The notes under the pieces are model-generated. The model was not told where the DNA came from and did no database searches. It worked only from the letters and a program-made list of their open reading frames with translations. 64,000 nucleotides of DNA, from positions 1,674,001-1,738,000 of the forward strand of contig JANSYK010000001.1 of assembly GCA_024742485.1 (NCBI GenBank). The letters run 5' to 3'. The translations under genes and the position numbers were made by a program. Positions 51,051 to 60,548 of this stretch are shown piece after piece (the first letter of the stretch is position 1; each line of letters begins with the position of its first letter). Source of the stretch: Alphaproteobacteria bacterium. Lineage in GTDB: Bacteria; Pseudomonadota; Alphaproteobacteria; Rhizobiales; Rhizobiaceae.

Positions 51051-51393
51051 TCAATATCAGCAACCCCTCGATCGAACCTTTCATGCCCTTGGAGACGGTA
51101 CCAGGCGTCAGATGCTTTCCATGCTGGCAACCGGCGGCGCCCTCTCCGCCGGCGAATTGCGGGCCCCCTTCAATGTCGCCCAGCCGACAATTTCCAAGCA
51201 TCTGAAGGTGCTGGAATCGTCTGGCCTCATCGAGCGACAAGTCCAGGGACGCGTCCATCGTTTTCGCCTGCAAGCCGAGGCCATGCGCCAAGCCGAGGAC
51301 TGGATTGCCAGGCATCGGGAATTCTGGGAAGGCACGCTGCAGCGTCTGGAGACCTTTGTCACCGATGACCCATTGCCCGAGGACGAAACATGA
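51043..51393 (+). CDS. ArsR family winged-helix regulator (SRPBCC-associated)
   Basis: The 116-residue protein starts LDRTFHALGDGTRRQMLSML and has the recognition segment APFNVAQPTISKHLKVLESSGLI and wing RQVQGRVHRFRLQ. It lacks obvious cysteine metal sites, as is usual for ArsR proteins paired with SRPBCC proteins. Its stop overlaps the SRPBCC start (ATGA). It probably represses its own operon through the dyad at 51035-51050. The ligand is unknown. Confidence 0.9.
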   Translation: MAIQYQQPLDRTFHALGDGTRRQMLSMLATGGALSAGELRAPFNVAQPTISKHLKVLESSGLIERQVQGRVHRFRLQAEAMRQAEDWIARHREFWEGTLQRLETFVTDDPLPEDET

Positions 51394-51860
51394 CGGACGA
51401 ACCTGTTCCGCTCATCGTTCGCAGGACCATTGCTGCGCCCCGCGAACGCATATTTCGGTCCTTCAGCCGTTCCGACCTGCTCGCACAATGGTTCACGCCG
51501 ACGACGGACATAGTCATTGACATTCTGGACTTCGAATTCGCAGCCGGAGCAGCATTTCGCTTTCGCTACACCATGCCCGATGGGCGCCAACCGGTGGTCG
51601 GTGGAGTTTATGAGAGCATCGACGAACCCGAACGGATCGTCATGTCATGGATCTGGGAAGACCCCGACCCGCTAGCCGGCATCCCCATGCGCGTTACGTT
51701 TCAATTCATTGCAGATGTCGGTGCGACACAGGTCACCATCATCCATGAGCACTTGCCATCGGACAAGGCCTGCTCAATCCACGCCGATGGGTGGGAAGCG
51801 TCACTCGATCGGCTGGAGGATTTTCTCGGCGACAACGGCAATGCGCAAAACAGTTGCTGA
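51390..51860 (+). CDS. SRPBCC (AHSA1-like) domain protein
   Basis: This 156-residue protein has the START/AHSA1 fold pattern: RRTIAAPRERIFRSFSRSDLLAQWF, FEFAAGAAFRFRYTMPDG, VYESIDEPERIVMSWIWEDP and a final helix DGWEASLDRLEDFL. A hydrophobic pocket for a small ligand is expected. It overlaps the ArsR gene by 4 nt, so it is translationally coupled and probably binds the same ligand class or shares the response. Confidence 0.9.
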   Translation: MTDEPVPLIVRRTIAAPRERIFRSFSRSDLLAQWFTPTTDIVIDILDFEFAAGAAFRFRYTMPDGRQPVVGGVYESIDEPERIVMSWIWEDPDPLAGIPMRVTFQFIADVGATQVTIIHEHLPSDKACSIHADGWEASLDRLEDFLGDNGNAQNSC

Positions 51861-51879
51861 AAACCATGGGAGAATGCCT

Positions 51880-52494
51880 GTGCGTGACCTTGCGATTTTG
51901 ACCTTTTTGACCCTCGACGGCGTCATGCAGGGCCCCAGTTCGCCGGATGAGGATCCCAGCGACGGCTTTACACAGGGAGGCTGGGCTGCCGACTATTGGG
52001 AGGAAGTGATGGCCCAGGTTTACCAGGAAGCAATGGGCGAACCCTATGATATTGTTTTCGGGCGGAGAACCTATGACTTATTTGCCAATCACTGGCCTGA
52101 CGAAAATCATGACAACCCGGTCTCCAGCCGTCTGAACACGGCGCGAAAATACGTCGCAACATCAACTCCGCTGGAATCCACCTGGCAAAACTCGGAGCCG
52201 CTTGCCGGTGATGTGATTGCCGCGATCGCCGATTTGAAATCCCTTCCTGGCCCAATGCTCCAGATCCATGGCAGCGGGGCGTTGATACAATCTCTGTTGG
52301 CCCATGATCTCATCGACGAATTTCGGCTCTGGACATTCCCGGTCGTTGTCGGATCCGGTCGGCGCCTCTTTGGCCCGCAAACGTCTACGCTTGCCTTGAG
52401 CCTGAAGAAATCAGTCCCATGCGCCAATGGTGCGGTCATGACCATCTATCGGCGCGATCGGACTGAGAAGGATGCAAACCACCTTACCCGGTGA
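51880..52494 (+). CDS. Dihydrofolate reductase / RibD C-terminal-like protein
   Basis: I chose GTG at 51880 with GGGAG 7 nt upstream, so the protein begins (M)RDLAILTFLTLDGVMQGP; an ATG 6 nt earlier has no spacing for that site. The 204-residue product has the DHFR/RibD C-terminal fold: FGRRTYDLFANHWP near residue 55, HGSGALIQSLLAHDLIDEF near residue 125, GSGRRLFG near residue 160. This domain reduces a deazaflavin- or pterin-like substrate with NADPH. Together with ArsR and SRPBCC it forms a known three-gene arrangement of unknown physiological role. Confidence 0.88.
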   Translation: MRDLAILTFLTLDGVMQGPSSPDEDPSDGFTQGGWAADYWEEVMAQVYQEAMGEPYDIVFGRRTYDLFANHWPDENHDNPVSSRLNTARKYVATSTPLESTWQNSEPLAGDVIAAIADLKSLPGPMLQIHGSGALIQSLLAHDLIDEFRLWTFPVVVGSGRRLFGPQTSTLALSLKKSVPCANGAVMTIYRRDRTEKDANHLTR

Positions 52495-52539
52495 ACCGAT
52501 GTCCCGCCGTCAAATGGTCCGATGCAGGCGTTCGCCCAA

Positions 52540-53553
52540 CTAATCCACCCGGACCAGGAGCTTTCCGTTGTTCTTGCCCTCATAGAGCATCGCGATGGCA
52601 CCGGGCGCCGATTGCGCCCCTTCCAATATGTGCTCATTGTAGGACAGGCTGCCATCGCGCACCCATCGGATCAGGTGCCGGCTTGCTTCGTCATAGCGAT
52701 CCCGATGATCCATGACCAGAAACCCCTGCATGCGCGCACGCGCGACCAGCAATTGCCGGTGCACCCGGGGCCCGGTCGGAATGGAAACCCAATCTCTCAG
52801 GGCCGCCGTGCCACACACGGTGATCCGCGCGCCGACGGCCAGGTGTTCCATCACGGCATCGGAAATCGACCCTCAGGTATTGTCGAAGTAACAATCGACA
52901 CCGTCCGGGCATGCGGCCTGAAGCGCCCCGCTCAAATTCTCGTCGCGATAGCTGAGGACAGCATCATATCCGAACTTGTCGCGACACAACGCCATCTTTT
53001 GGTGCGAACTGGTGATTCCGACCGTGCGGGCGCCCTTTATCTTGGCGATCTGTCCGACCGCCGAACCAACCGCACCCGAAGCGGTCGAAACGACCACGGT
53101 TTCGCCCGGTTGCGGATCGCAGACATCAAGCAGGCCAAAATAGGCCGTCAATCCGTTCAGACCCAACACGCCCAGCGCCAGTGAGGCGGGCAGGTCCGTT
53201 TCTGTAAACCGACGGTCCACATTGGATCCGTCATCAATCGCATAACGTTGCAGACCGAACATGCCCGTCAGGATTTCGCCTGTCCGTTAGTCCGTGTGCC
53301 GGCTTTGGACCACTTCGCCAACCGCGAAAGCCCGCATCGCCGACCCGATCTCGACCGGGGGCGGATAATTAGGTGCGTCATTGGCCCAGCCACGCATGGC
53401 GGGATCGATTGACCAGAACCGGGCTCGGACCGGAAACTGCCCGTCACCAAGGTCCGGAACAGGGATTTCATCAATGGAGAAGTGGTGAGCCTGCGGCACG
53501 CCCTTCGGGCGGTCCGACAGAATGACACGGCGATTGATCAACGGCTCAGACAT
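52540..53553 (-). pseudogene. NADP-dependent MDR oxidoreductase with two in-frame stops
   Basis: From the ATG at 53553 one continuous frame of 338 codons encodes a complete MDR reductase of the alkenal/quinone type: SDRPKGVPQAHHFSIDEIPVPDLGDGQF, then VSTASGAVGSAVGQIAKIKGA (NADPH loop), then ending MLYEGKNNGKLLVRVD. It is interrupted by TAA at 53287-53289 (SRHTD-stop-RTGEILTG) and TGA at 52873-52875 (CYFDNT-stop-GSISDAV, where Gly, codon GGA, would be expected). There is no frameshift. It is therefore probably a recently inactivated gene; sequencing error at both sites is less likely. Confidence 0.88.
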
Positions 53554-53589
53554 CGCAAGGTATCCGTTTCTTCGTTCAATCCCTTGCCG

Positions 53590-54714
53590 TCAACGATCGA
53601 GAATCGACCGGATCTCCACCAGGTTGGAGCGCACCCGCAACAAGTAGAATCCCACCGTGGCAAGATGGGACGGCATGATCCATCCATCCTCGCGGCCATT
53701 GGAAACGATCACCGGATCAAGGTTCAGGGTGGCCCGAAGCTGCTCTTCCATGGTGTCCCAGACCTCTTCCAGCTGGCGGCTGCGAATGGTATCGGCGAAA
53801 TCCGCATGAGCGGCCTTCAGAATGCCGTAATAGGCGTAGAGCTGCCCATAGGTGAACCAGAACTGATTGTCGGCCCTGGTGTCGAACCAGCCGGCATTGC
53901 TCCGGTCCGACCGATCGCGAAGCGCTGCTGACGTTGATCCGATATCGGCGGCGATCCGATCGACAAACCGAATGAGGTTGTCGGCCCGCGGATCAAACAC
54001 GGCATCGCAGGCCTCCAGCCGGTCGTTGAAGGCACGCAGCTGCTTCAGGCCTTCGCGATACGCACCCGGTGTCGGCGTCAGAGGTCCAAACGGACGAAGG
54101 CTGAAATACCATGTCTGCTGATCATACTGGATACGCCCGCGTGCCAGTTGCAGATTGGGATCGGCACTGGAGGTACCGCGTCTGCGGCCCAGCGCATCGA
54201 CAAGTTCCAGAGCCGTCCGCTGGACCGCTTGCTGGATGCCCCGCTGGAAGGACGCCTTGTTGTCGAGAAACGGCGTGGCATCCCAGGACAGACCGAAAAA
54301 TCCCAACTTGTACAACAGGGTCGACGAAATCCAGGCATTCTGATTGACGTTGAAATCGATCAGCTCGGCGGTCACATCGACGATGGCCGACCGTCCGCAG
54401 GTGCGGGTTGTCGATGAGCTGTTTTCGATGGAGATCTGCTCGCCGGCCCGGGTCTGCAGATCCTCGAACTGATACGCGGCGACATAATCGGGATCAAAAT
54501 TTCGGACCCACAAGACCCGCCAGATGAAGATGGCATAGAGCACCACAAGGCCGACCAGCGCCAGTCCGATAACACCCTTGAGGACGAAACCGCGCCGGCC
54601 ATACCAGTGCGAGGCGGCCACGAAGGGCCACAGGATCCAGGCGATGACAACACCAATTCCGTGCCCTATTGCGTGGAATACCCGCTCAAAGAACGCGATG
54701 ACGGGGTCAAGCAT
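53590..54714 (-). CDS. DUF2333-type membrane protein (last gene of five-gene operon)
   Basis: The 374-residue protein has two hydrophobic N-terminal segments (about residues 15-35 and 45-72, VLKGVIGLALVGLVVLYAIFIW) and a large periplasmic or cytoplasmic domain with no recognised catalytic motif, matching my recollection of the uncharacterised DUF2333 family. Its start lies 2 nt after the stop of the preceding gene, the closest packing in the operon. It could anchor the AAA ATPase complex to the inner membrane. Function unknown. Confidence 0.72.
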   Translation of the reverse strand: MLDPVIAFFERVFHAIGHGIGVVIAWILWPFVAASHWYGRRGFVLKGVIGLALVGLVVLYAIFIWRVLWVRNFDPDYVAAYQFEDLQTRAGEQISIENSSSTTRTCGRSAIVDVTAELIDFNVNQNAWISSTLLYKLGFFGLSWDATPFLDNKASFQRGIQQAVQRTALELVDALGRRRGTSSADPNLQLARGRIQYDQQTWYFSLRPFGPLTPTPGAYREGLKQLRAFNDRLEACDAVFDPRADNLIRFVDRIAADIGSTSAALRDRSDRSNAGWFDTRADNQFWFTYGQLYAYYGILKAAHADFADTIRSRQLEEVWDTMEEQLRATLNLDPVIVSNGREDGWIMPSHLATVGFYLLRVRSNLVEIRSILDR

Positions 54715-54716
54715 GA

Positions 54717-56006
54717 TCAGTCCTCTCTGAAGCCGTAGAGTCGGCGCCGAAGCGCCTTTTTGTCCGGCAGATACATCTCGGCAAGCGTCGCAACCACAAA
54801 GCTGCGAAAGGTGTCGTCGAAGGTTTCATAATGCTCGTAAAACCCCTGTTTGTCGAAAACAAACCGGGACACGAAGTCAGCCGGAACCAACCTGCTGATG
54901 AGCTGATTGGTCAGCCACCGGTCCGGATGGTCCGGATCGGCCCGGATCAGCAGGAAACGGTCGCGCGCGGCGACGTCTTCCATCGCCATTTCTCCCTGTC
55001 CGGCAATCTGCCTGCGCGCCGTCTGCAAAAACGGATAGGTTCCGTCGCGTCTCACCAGGTCGGCATTGCGATGCACCCAGGTCTGCAGCCAGATCGAATC
55101 CACATCCGAAAGGTCGGTCTCCGGCTCATGACGGCCGATCAGCCACTGCAGCGACATGTCGGTCCGGTGATCCAGATAACCGGACTTTTCAATCCATTTG
55201 CGTCGCGGTGTCTCGATCCGTCCTGTATCGGCCAGGAATGAGTAAATCCGCTTGTGATCGTCCAGTGCGATATAGCTGACCTGCCAGGGGCGCGAGCGGC
55301 GAAACCCGGGAGCCGCGGGATCACTGATCACCGTGGTCGCCTTATCATCGACAAATACGAACACGCCGCCGAAATGCCCTGCCCAAAAGGCCTGATGGCG
55401 AAACACGACCTTGTCCGGTACCAGCGCGTTCTTGCGGATATCGCCGGTTTGCTGCGCCAGCGCCACCATGCGATTCAGCATGTCGTCGTCGCGCCAGGCA
55501 TTCGGCACCGTCATCAGCCGATCGGACAAGGCGGCGAGTTCATCGGATTTTCCCAACATGTCGTCGGCCGAAAGAACCTTGAACTTGACCTCATTGATCG
55601 AGAGCAGGTCTTCGATGTCCTCGACCTTTAGCACATCTTCCTCGATCTCGCCGTAGAGCACATCACGGATGGTCACGGCATGGATCGCGCGCTTGTTTTC
55701 CTGATAGAACTGATGCATCAGCGCCGCAGTGTTGGAAAAACTGGTGTGAACGACAGGCAGGTTTTCCTGCGCCGGAGACAGGATAATGAAACGCCGGTTG
55801 ACCGCATTTGGATCGAGATAAAGCGGATCGCCCAACGCCTCGGCGATCTCGGGGGAAAAACCCGTCATGTCGATCGAAAATTCCGTCAAGCTGGTTTGCG
55901 GCAGACCGAAACTGCTCAGTGCACGGTTGTAACGCTCGACCAGATGCGGCTCGGAGATCTCCATCAACCGACCGAAGATGAGCTCTTTTTCCAATAGACG
56001 TTTCAT
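54717..56006 (-). CDS. DUF6638-like hypothetical protein
   Basis: A 429-residue soluble protein with no signal or membrane segment and no recognised catalytic motif. It is hydrophilic, rich in Arg/Asp/Glu, and ends KKALRRRLYGFRED. I associate it with the alphaproteobacterial DUF6638 family, but only by length and context. The gene starts 10 nt after the AAA gene stop and ends 2 nt before the DUF2333-type gene. Conserved neighbourhood with the ATPase suggests a partner or substrate of it. Confidence 0.6.
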   Translation of the reverse strand: MKRLLEKELIFGRLMEISEPHLVERYNRALSSFGLPQTSLTEFSIDMTGFSPEIAEALGDPLYLDPNAVNRRFIILSPAQENLPVVHTSFSNTAALMHQFYQENKRAIHAVTIRDVLYGEIEEDVLKVEDIEDLLSINEVKFKVLSADDMLGKSDELAALSDRLMTVPNAWRDDDMLNRMVALAQQTGDIRKNALVPDKVVFRHQAFWAGHFGGVFVFVDDKATTVISDPAAPGFRRSRPWQVSYIALDDHKRIYSFLADTGRIETPRRKWIEKSGYLDHRTDMSLQWLIGRHEPETDLSDVDSIWLQTWVHRNADLVRRDGTYPFLQTARRQIAGQGEMAMEDVAARDRFLLIRADPDHPDRWLTNQLISRLVPADFVSRFVFDKQGFYEHYETFDDTFRSFVVATLAEMYLPDKKALRRRLYGFRED

Positions 56007-56016
56007 GAGGGATCAA

Positions 56017-57933
56017 TCATTGCTGCCAGCGACCGTCCCGTTTCATGCTTTCAATTTCCCTGACCGCCTTTTCGCGTTGCCTTTCGCGACGGATGATATC
56101 CTCCACCGCTGCATCGTCCGAGCGATCCGTGTAGCGGAACTCGGAATCGCCGTAACGGTTGATTTCCTGGAGAACCATTTCAATCGTGAATGGCTGCCGA
56201 AGATCGGCAATCATCGCTTTCTTGTCGTCATAGGGCTTGTGCATGAAGGCTTCGGGGGTCTCGAACCACTCATCGGGAAGGTCGATATCCATCGCCCGCA
56301 TCTTGACTGCATCGGTGATGTTCTTGATGGCACGCCCTGTAAAACGCGGTTCGGCCTGCTTGATGCGGTGAAGATAATCGCCCACATCGGCCATGGTTTT
56401 CACGCCGCCGCGCTCCCGACAAAACACCTCCCAGACGGCAAGAAGGTTCTCTTCCTTCGGCAGATCATGCCCCTCATAGGAAGCGGTCACGGCTTTCTTG
56501 ATCTCCTGCCCGGCATAGAGGTCATGTTGACCCAGCGGAATATCGTGGTTCTTGCCGGCGAGCAGAACAAATATGTCGATATAATCGTCCCGGCTTTGCG
56601 GCCCGTCCACCAACCAGCGTGCCCCTGCCCTTTGGCGCAGCGCATCATCGACATTTTCAGGATAGTTCGAAAACATTCCGAACGCGCAATTCCCGCGCAC
56701 AACCGTCGAGGCCCCGGCGAAGCTTTCCATCAGCACCGCCGTCACCTCGTGCTGACCGGCTGATGCCTTGTCATCCGAGCGCCGGGCGGCAACCTGATCG
56801 ATGTCGTCAATCGTGCCAAAACCGATGGCCCGCGGATTGATGACATTGTCGACGAAACCTTTGCAGTTCTGTCCCGATTTGCCCTGATAGGACGATATCT
56901 GGTCGACGCCGAAATTCTCATAATGGAACGGATAACCTGCAACCTGGCAGTAATCATTGACCAGTCCGGCAATCATCTGGATCAGGATCGTCTTGCCGGT
57001 TCCTGGCATGCCGTCACCGATAAAGGTGAAGAGAAAACCACCCAGCTCCACAAATGGATTCATCTGACGATCGAAATCATAGGCCATCAGCATCTTGGCA
57101 AGCTTCATCGCCTGATACTTGGCGATGTGGTTGCCGATGATTTCCTCGGGCGCCTTGAAACTCATGACGAGCGGCTTGCGTTTTTCGCCGGGTGCGACAT
57201 CGAAACCGTTCAGCGTAAAATCGTCCTGATCGATGCGGATATGCCCCTCGGCGAAATCCGCCAGGCCGGTGAAACGGGCGCGCCGCTGCAACAATCCTTC
57301 GATCGCCGTTCGGGCAAAGGCTTTCGCCCTGGCAACCAGTTCCAGGTCGTCTCCTGCTCCCGTCACCGCCGCATCAAGGCCGGCAATCATTGCCTTGAGA
57401 GCATCCTGTGGCGTATCGAAAACGAAATCCGGATCCTGCCCGTCCTCAACCGGCTCACTGTCGCCATCCAGAAGCTGGCTGAGATAGGCGGCGAACGAAA
57501 AAGCCGCCACATAGGCCGATGCGGACAATAGCGCCTTGAAACGCGTTGCCTCTTCCCCGGCCAAAGGCGAAGTCGAATTCTTCGACTGCAGGGTTTCCAG
57601 TTCACTTTGCTTGCCGAATGTCTCGGCCAATGCCAAAGCCACCGCAAGACCGCGCCGGGCACGAAAGAGCACTGTGTGCTGGGCAATCGTCAGCAGCGGA
57701 TCGTTCGGATGCACCGCTGCAATGGTCTTTGACAGCTCTATTTCACGGCTTCGCCGGGTCGATCCGGTTGAGACGGTGGACACGAACCGGCGTCCGCTGC
57801 CAGCCAGTTGCGTTCTCGAGCGGCCATCATCCCGCTGCAGGACGACGGTTCTGGTAATCAGACTTTGTGCCGTCGAGCGATGCTTCTCGATGTCATCCTC
57901 ATGGATGGTCGTCAAACCGGCATTCTGGCTCAT
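56017..57933 (-). CDS. AAA+ family ATPase of the five-gene operon
   Basis: The 638-residue protein has one AAA+ module in its C-terminal half. Walker A is GMPGTGKT at 308-315, a Walker B-like TIDDID segment lies near 374-379, and the arginine-finger region (NVDDALRQRAGARW) is near 427-440. A HYENFGVDQISSYQGKSGQN segment at 338-356 may be the pore loop. The N-terminal half (1-300) is helical and unrecognised. Energy-dependent remodelling of a protein or membrane complex is likely. Its position in the middle of the operon, 9 nt after one gene and 10 nt before another, points to a shared complex. Confidence 0.85.
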   Translation of the reverse strand: MSQNAGLTTIHEDDIEKHRSTAQSLITRTVVLQRDDGRSRTQLAGSGRRFVSTVSTGSTRRSREIELSKTIAAVHPNDPLLTIAQHTVLFRARRGLAVALALAETFGKQSELETLQSKNSTSPLAGEEATRFKALLSASAYVAAFSFAAYLSQLLDGDSEPVEDGQDPDFVFDTPQDALKAMIAGLDAAVTGAGDDLELVARAKAFARTAIEGLLQRRARFTGLADFAEGHIRIDQDDFTLNGFDVAPGEKRKPLVMSFKAPEEIIGNHIAKYQAMKLAKMLMAYDFDRQMNPFVELGGFLFTFIGDGMPGTGKTILIQMIAGLVNDYCQVAGYPFHYENFGVDQISSYQGKSGQNCKGFVDNVINPRAIGFGTIDDIDQVAARRSDDKASAGQHEVTAVLMESFAGASTVVRGNCAFGMFSNYPENVDDALRQRAGARWLVDGPQSRDDYIDIFVLLAGKNHDIPLGQHDLYAGQEIKKAVTASYEGHDLPKEENLLAVWEVFCRERGGVKTMADVGDYLHRIKQAEPRFTGRAIKNITDAVKMRAMDIDLPDEWFETPEAFMHKPYDDKKAMIADLRQPFTIEMVLQEINRYGDSEFRYTDRSDDAAVEDIIRRERQREKAVREIESMKRDGRWQQ

Positions 57934-57942
57934 CCGTCGATC

Positions 57943-59088
57943 CTATATTCCGCTGGTGATCTGGTTGCCCGAAATGACATGGACTTTGTATCCGCCAAAG
58001 ACCGCATCGACGTCACCGCTGGCATAGAGCGCCTGATAGGCATCGTGAGGAACCAGAGCATGTTTTTCATAGTGGCTGACACCCTGCCGAGTGGCTTCCA
58101 GATCGGACGTATCGATGTGAAATTCCTCGCGTGGCGGCTGTGAACTCCACAGCCCCCGGCGTGCGGGCCGCTCGGCAATCGAAATCACTTCCTGGATGGT
58201 CCATGTCAGCAGCCAGGCATGTTCCGGCTTCCTGACTTTCGACAGGATGTCACTGACCCGGCTATTGTGTTCCGTGATGCCGGCTGAGTAGAACGGACCG
58301 AGCACGAAACGCCGCAATTGCTTGGGGTGAAGCATCTCGAAATCCTGATCCAGATTGTTGGCGATCGTCGCCGGTGTCAGGGAATAGGCGCTGTTTTTCT
58401 TGGCAAAGTCATCGAATTGATGGGCAAGATCAGGATTGAGCAGCCCTTCGACCGGCAGAGGAATGGTGATGTTCTCATTCAGCTTGCCCTTGTCGGTCAC
58501 CAGCATCCTGCCGACCTCCTCGCTGGAATCTTCGACCACCGCCATATAGACCATCGGCAATGACTGGCTGCCGTCGAACGCACCCCAATGCACTACATAA
58601 TAGGGCCGGCGCGTCTTGGGATTAACGGAAACGCGGATGGTTTCCGGAAGCACGAAGGGGTGGAACAGGTCTCCCTTGCCGATGGCTTCAAGATAGGTGC
58701 GTTCCGCCATGCGTTCCTGCTGGGCCTTGGGGAACGCTCTTTCGCGCAGGATGTGGTCCACCATCTCGGCGCGCAACGCATCGGCTTCCGGCAAGTCGTC
58801 CAGCCGGGCTTTCGCCCGTTTGCGGTCATTTTCCAGTTCGAGTACGTTCTGATAGGTGGGAAAGCCGCTTTCCGCGCGGGAGATACGGAAGGTGCGGGCA
58901 AAGCCGATGCGATGCTCCCAGCATGAGAACGTTTGCATCAGTCGCTCCACATAGGGAACCACGGTTCGACCGATCAATCCGTGCTTGTACAGCGGCGAAT
59001 TCTCTTCCGCCAGAAAGCGGTCGAGGCCGCTCAATGCGGCATTAATCGAGTCAAAATAGAGTTCTGCCTGTCCGCGTTTGCTGCTCAT
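57943..59088 (-). CDS. Conserved hypothetical protein of the five-gene operon
   Basis: A 381-residue soluble protein with no recognised domain. It has a helical N-terminal half (LYFDSINAALSGLDRFLAEE, YQNVLELENDRKRAKARLDDLPEADALRAEMVDHILRERAF) and a C-terminal half with mixed sheet character (RPYYVVHWGAFDGSQSLPMVYMAVVED). It could be an adaptor between the coiled-coil protein 34 nt upstream and the AAA ATPase 9 nt downstream. No catalytic motif is visible. Function unknown. Confidence 0.65.
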   Translation of the reverse strand: MSSKRGQAELYFDSINAALSGLDRFLAEENSPLYKHGLIGRTVVPYVERLMQTFSCWEHRIGFARTFRISRAESGFPTYQNVLELENDRKRAKARLDDLPEADALRAEMVDHILRERAFPKAQQERMAERTYLEAIGKGDLFHPFVLPETIRVSVNPKTRRPYYVVHWGAFDGSQSLPMVYMAVVEDSSEEVGRMLVTDKGKLNENITIPLPVEGLLNPDLAHQFDDFAKKNSAYSLTPATIANNLDQDFEMLHPKQLRRFVLGPFYSAGITEHNSRVSDILSKVRKPEHAWLLTWTIQEVISIAERPARRGLWSSQPPREEFHIDTSDLEATRQGVSHYEKHALVPHDAYQALYASGDVDAVFGGYKVHVISGNQITSGI

Positions 59089-59122
59089 TGAGAGTCAGGA
59101 CACCTCAATCCATTTGGACCGG

Positions 59123-60211
59123 TCACGATTGGACGTAGTCAGCGGTGTTGTGTTTTTCCATGACCTCTGAAAAACGTCTGGCGAAAGCATCATCGGCCAA
59201 TTTCTTGCGTCGTTGGATATCCTGCGTCGCGAGCATGTTCTTTTCGTGCATCTCCAACAGATCGCCGATGTGGCGCTGCGAGGCCGATCCGATCCCCGCC
59301 ATGGTTTCCTCTGCCGCGGTATCGACCTGACTGCCCAACGTGTTGATCTTGTGTGCCACATCCTGCTGCGCGGCGGTTTTGAGCGAATCTTCCAAGGCCT
59401 TGTAGAGCACGATGCGCTGCTCGGTATCGATCGTCAGCTTGTTGACCAAAGTGTTCTGCGCCGCGATCTGATTGTTGAGTGAATCGACAAATGTCTGGAA
59501 CATCGATGTGTAGCGCTCCAGCGTCTGGCTACCGGCCAGCAGTTCCTGTTCCTTGGCCTGCGCCTCATTGTACTCCGTCGCCAGTGCCGACCGCTGCCCT
59601 TCCAGCTCGGTGCGTTCCGTCTGGTCGGTTGAGGCGGAAATCCGGTTTTCCATATCCATCAGCAGTGGATTGAGTTCCTCGATCCGCTTTTGCACGGCCT
59701 CCAGTTCGGCCATGGTGCCCTTGCGCCGCTCGATGACATTGATGAGGCTGGCTTCCGATGACTTGTAGCGCTCGTCCAGAATATTCTTCTGTTCCTTGAG
59801 AATGCCGACAATCGCATCGGATTTCGCCAGCAATTCCTGCAGATTGCCGGCCAGTGACATATTGCGAACCCGGTCCGAGCGCATGCGCTGCATGCGTTGT
59901 TTCGAGAACATGCCGATGAACTTTTCCCAGCCGGAGAAATTCTTCATGCTCTCGAATTCCGCACCGAAAACATTGGTCGCGTCTTCCAGCCCGATGATCA
60001 GGTCGGCAATATTCGCCTCCATCACCTTCTGCTGCTTCAGAACATCTTCAATCCGGGCATTCTCGATATCGAAATCGGCATCGCCGAGTTCTGTTTCCGC
60101 CTTGGAAAACTCTTCCAGCACAATGCCGGATTGCTCGATTTTCGAGCGCATCTCGTTGACGATGTTTTTCGTCTTCTCGATTTCAGAGTCAAGATTTTGA
60201 AGCCTGGCCAT
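59123..60211 (-). CDS. Coiled-coil protein, first gene of the five-gene operon (TelA/PspA-like character)
   Basis: The 362-residue protein is almost entirely helical with long heptad-like segments (SEIEKTKNIVNEMRSKIEQ, LLAKSDAIVGILKEQKNILDERYKSS, RTELEGQRSALATEYNEAQAKEQELL). Residues around 85-125 (FESMKNFSGWEKFIGMFSKQ) may be amphipathic. The shape recalls TelA-type toxic-anion resistance or PspA-like proteins, but I did not see a decisive motif. As first gene of the operon with the AAA ATPase, it could be an oligomerising membrane-associated scaffold. Start ATG 60211. Confidence 0.7.
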   Translation of the reverse strand: MARLQNLDSEIEKTKNIVNEMRSKIEQSGIVLEEFSKAETELGDADFDIENARIEDVLKQQKVMEANIADLIIGLEDATNVFGAEFESMKNFSGWEKFIGMFSKQRMQRMRSDRVRNMSLAGNLQELLAKSDAIVGILKEQKNILDERYKSSEASLINVIERRKGTMAELEAVQKRIEELNPLLMDMENRISASTDQTERTELEGQRSALATEYNEAQAKEQELLAGSQTLERYTSMFQTFVDSLNNQIAAQNTLVNKLTIDTEQRIVLYKALEDSLKTAAQQDVAHKINTLGSQVDTAAEETMAGIGSASQRHIGDLLEMHEKNMLATQDIQRRKKLADDAFARRFSEVMEKHNTADYVQS

Positions 60212-60548
60212 GATGTCCCCTCAATTGTACCGGGTCAGACCGGTGAGATATTGCGACAGCTATGCCACCGGCCTGTGTGACAGACCGGTCGATGGTGCGC
60301 AGGCACTATGTTGGTGCTGACAGCGCCAACTGCAAGCCTGCTCAATGATTATCACAGATTTATTGGGTGGGCTGCAATGCCCTGTCCGAAACCGGCCGGA
60401 GCGCCATTACGGTGACCGAGGACGGATCTCTACCCACGGAACAGACCGGCATTGTCACGCTGGTCCCGACGCGCCGACCACGTCGTCAGGGGCGAAACGA
60501 AACCACTGACGATGCGTGTCGCAAATTGTTGGCCAGTATCCGCTGCGC
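60212..60548. other. Intergenic region upstream of the five-gene operon
   Basis: This 337-bp stretch contains the promoter region of the operon. I see repeated CAGACCGGT segments (around 60237 and 60283) and an ACCGG/CCGGT dyad at 60229-60244, which are the only candidates for regulatory sites. A short plus-strand frame at 60367-60579 is not considered coding. No strong -35/-10 pair was identified. Confidence 0.4.
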
